This document shows positions 62,659 through 64,000 of a DNA stretch of 64,000 nt, one piece after another; within the stretch, counting starts at the first letter, position 1; each line of letters begins with the position of its first letter. The position numbers were made by a program, and so were the translations under genes. The notes beneath the pieces are model-generated. The model made no database searches and was not told the DNA's origin. It saw nothing but the letters and a program-made list of their open reading frames with translations. Source of the stretch: Pseudomonas sp. (GTDB lineage: Bacteria > Pseudomonadota > Gammaproteobacteria > Pseudomonadales > Pseudomonadaceae); assembly GCA_007713455.1 (NCBI GenBank), contig VMRT01000020.1, forward strand, positions 1 through 64,000, given 5' to 3'.

Positions 62659-62681
62659 AAAAAGGCGCCATCAAGGCGCCA
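62659..62681 (-). terminator. Orphan rho-independent terminator
   Basis: GGCGCC repeats at 62664-62669 and 62675-62680 pair around ATCAA, with nine T on the minus strand (62655-62663). No minus-strand gene ends just to its right, so it may have served a gene that has been lost. Confidence 0.6.
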
Positions 62682-62780
62682 ATAGGCCAAAGGAGCATGG
62701 AAATGGCCAAAAAGCAGAGTGTGGGGGCAACTGCTGGTGTAGACGTTAACGCTAGAAGCTGTCAGACAGATGATGCGAGC

Positions 62781-62796
62781 ATTACGTTTCTGTAAG
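62781..62796. promoter_or_regulatory. CopR-box-like site upstream of copR
   Basis: ATTACGTTTCTGTAAG has one mismatch in the left arm to ATTACA and lies 60 bases before the copR ATG. Confidence 0.55.
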
Positions 62797-62855
62797 GTAC
62801 TGGATGCAAGGACCGACAACCGCCACACTGTTCTAAATGCTTGCAGGAGTACCTT

Positions 62856-63536
62856 ATGAAGCTTCTTGTTGCTGAAGACGAGCCGAAAACAGGCACCTAC
62901 CTACAGCAGGGGCTCACGGAGGCCGGCTTCACTGTCGATCGAGTAGAGAACGGGACTGATGCTGCTCAGCATGCGCTTCACGGGGAATACGACCTGCTCA
63001 TCTTAGATGTGATGATGCCTGGCTTGGATGGGTGGCAGGTTTTAAAGAATGTCCGCGCTGCCGGTAATGACGTTCCAGTGCTATTCCTTACCGCCCGAGA
63101 CGGGGTTCAGGATCGAGTAAAGGGATTGGAGTTGGGCGCTGATGATTATCTCATCAAGCCGTTTGCTTTCTCCGAACTGCTTGCCAGGATACGCACGCTG
63201 CTTCGCCGCGGCAGCCATGCTCCCAACCAAACGATACTCAAGCTCCTCGACCTTGAGATGGACTTGCTGAGACGACGGGTTACGCGATCGGGGAAACGCA
63301 TAGACCTAACTGCAAAGGAATTCGCACTTCTTGAGCTATTGCTTAGGCGTCGCGGGGAAGTGCTCTCAAAGTCACTTATCGCCTCCCAAGTATGGGACAT
63401 GAACTTCGATAGCGATACCAATGTAATCGAGGTGGCGGTACGCCGGTTAAGGGCAAAGATTGATGATGAGTTCGAGCCGAAGCTGATACAAACTGCTCGC
63501 GGAATGGGCTATCTGATCGAGGCGCCAGGCTTTTAA
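62856..63536 (+). CDS. copR: CopR/CusR-like OmpR-type response regulator
   Basis: The 226-residue regulator has the receiver aspartate D51 ([14 protein letters not shown]), the acidic pair E7/D8, K101 region YLIKPFAF and a winged helix ending in [20 protein letters not shown]...RGMGYLI. It is closely related in plan to the CzcR protein encoded at 20625. The start at ATG 62856 is preferred to the upstream 62841. It should activate the copper genes through the ATTACA-type boxes. No kinase gene follows; the only unpaired heavy-metal kinase here is at 51614-52987. Confidence 0.9.
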   Translation: MKLLVAEDEPKTGTYLQQGLTEAGFTVDRVENGTDAAQHALHGEYDLLILDVMMPGLDGWQVLKNVRAAGNDVPVLFLTARDGVQDRVKGLELGADDYLIKPFAFSELLARIRTLLRRGSHAPNQTILKLLDLEMDLLRRRVTRSGKRIDLTAKEFALLELLLRRRGEVLSKSLIASQVWDMNFDSDTNVIEVAVRRLRAKIDDEFEPKLIQTARGMGYLIEAPGF

Positions 63537-63706
63537 AAATCACGCTATTTAGCGATTTGCGATATGGCCAATATAACTAGCGGGCCACCTCTGCTAATCC
63601 GTGGCGTACTGCTTTGTGCTGCTCGGCGGATCGGCCAATGCATATTCATGCGTAACTTAAGAGGCCTTAATTAGACCTCTTATTGAAACCAGAGGGATCT
63701 AAGCTA

Positions 63707-64000
63707 TCACTGGATCCAGCTTTCGACCTCATCCGTTCCATATTCTGCTTTCCAGCCTTTCAGGACCTTGTGATTGCCACCTTTGGTCGCAACTATTTCA
63801 CCGCTGTGAGGGTTCTTGTATGTCTTGACCTGACGAGCACGGCGTGGTGTCGGGCCTTGCTGAACCGGAGCGCGACGAGTCCCAAACTGCGGGTCAAGAA
63901 TATTGATCAAACTAGGTAGAGTAATGCTGTATTCACCCATCAGCGAGCGAAGCTTATCTTCAAATTCCATATCCTTTTTAAGGCTCTTGTCGTTTCTCAT
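63707..64000 (-). CDS. MvaT/MvaU-type H-NS-like nucleoid protein (partial)
   Basis: The C-terminal 97 codons of a Pseudomonas H-NS analogue are present; the start lies beyond the window. The DNA-binding motif is YKNPHSGEIVATKGGNHKV with the following LKGWKAEYGTDEVESW, characteristic of the MvaT family, which silences AT-rich foreign DNA by binding the minor groove. It belongs to the chromosome or to a mobile element; many islands carry their own MvaT copies. In this position it could silence the island or be ordinary core gene content. Confidence 0.85.
   Translation of the reverse strand: MRNDKSLKKDMEFEDKLRSLMGEYSITLPSLINILDPQFGTRRAPVQQGPTPRRARQVKTYKNPHSGEIVATKGGNHKVLKGWKAEYGTDEVESWIQ

Larger units (their letters stand above)
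62439..62855. other. Divergent control region, PtrA-like gene and copR
   Basis: These 417 bases hold two motif copies, a weaker one at 62552-62567 (ATTACGGTTTCGTCAG) and one at 62781-62796, and a minus-strand terminator with no gene for it to serve. A 32-codon frame from 62697 (MEMAKKQSVGATAGV...) has AAAGGAGC before it but no recognisable product. Confidence 0.5.

Noticed and set aside
62697-62795. A 32-codon frame with AAAGGAGC before it, upstream of copR
   Set aside because: It runs through the CopR-like box and shows no protein pattern; chance is more likely.

Overview
The window looks like Pseudomonas, probably the stutzeri/mendocina side of the genus. The evidence is a MvaT/MvaU-type H-NS protein at the right edge, an OprD-family porin, Pseudomonas-type czc and cop/cus metal clusters, PtrA-like small secreted proteins, and long palindromic intergenic repeats of the kind common in Pseudomonas genomes. 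The species is an inference. The sequence is a patchwork of accessory DNA: broken conjugation and transposition genes, a catabolic operon, and three blocks of metal-resistance genes.

Layout. 1-1919 is a MobH-type conjugative relaxase gene (traI) cut at one end by a group II intron and at the other by an IS66 remnant, so an integrative conjugative element once occupied this place. 2267-2800 is an unknown membrane protein. 2958-11687 (minus strand) is a tightly overlapping nine-gene catabolic operon: NitT/TauT-type ABC importer, epimerase, SDR, amidohydrolase, an arylmalonate-decarboxylase-like enzyme, a dihydropyrimidinase and a fumarylacetoacetate-hydrolase-fold hydratase/decarboxylase. Divergent from it are a GntR/FCD regulator, an amidase and a hydantoin-racemase-like protein (12040-14937). 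The set suggests import and stepwise breakdown of a cyclic amide or ureide; the substrate is unknown. 14938-15784 holds only repeats and debris. 15785-16453 is a ribbon-helix-helix protein with a PUA/EVE-like C-terminus.

16855-18177 is an ArsR regulator with a BASS-family transporter. 18581-28940 is a complete zinc/cadmium/cobalt efflux locus: czcS-czcR, an oprD-type porin, czcI and czcCBA. It is followed by a PtrA-like gene and a CzcD-type CDF transporter (to 31229). 31442-33019 is a dsbB-dsbA-methyltransferase module. 33212-38656 is a scrap zone with fragments of an arsenic-type BASS transporter, a 5'-nucleotidase, an IS3 element and a Tn3 transposase. Inside it are two intact cargo genes, a DUF262/HNH putative defence nuclease and a tyrosine recombinase. 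38676-40068 is a CadR-like MerR regulator divergent from a CDF transporter.

41362-63536 is a large copper/silver island: copA P-type ATPase, cusCBA-cusF, several small Met/His/Cys-rich periplasmic proteins, a CusS-like sensor kinase, an unstudied ATP-grasp-like enzyme, a DUF305 protein, a Cys-rich four-helix Csp, a His-tailed cytochrome c, copB-copA (multicopper oxidase), and a copR regulator lying 10 kb from the only nearby candidate kinase.

A shared 16-bp operator-like motif, ATTACA-N4-TGTAA(T/G), sits before almost every metal transcription unit from czcR to copR. It suggests that CzcR and CopR act as overlapping regulators of one zinc-copper regulon. The most interesting unexplained items are the ATP-grasp-like protein in the copper island, the catabolic operon with its altered racemase-fold enzymes, the RHH-EVE-like protein and the DUF262 nuclease cargo.
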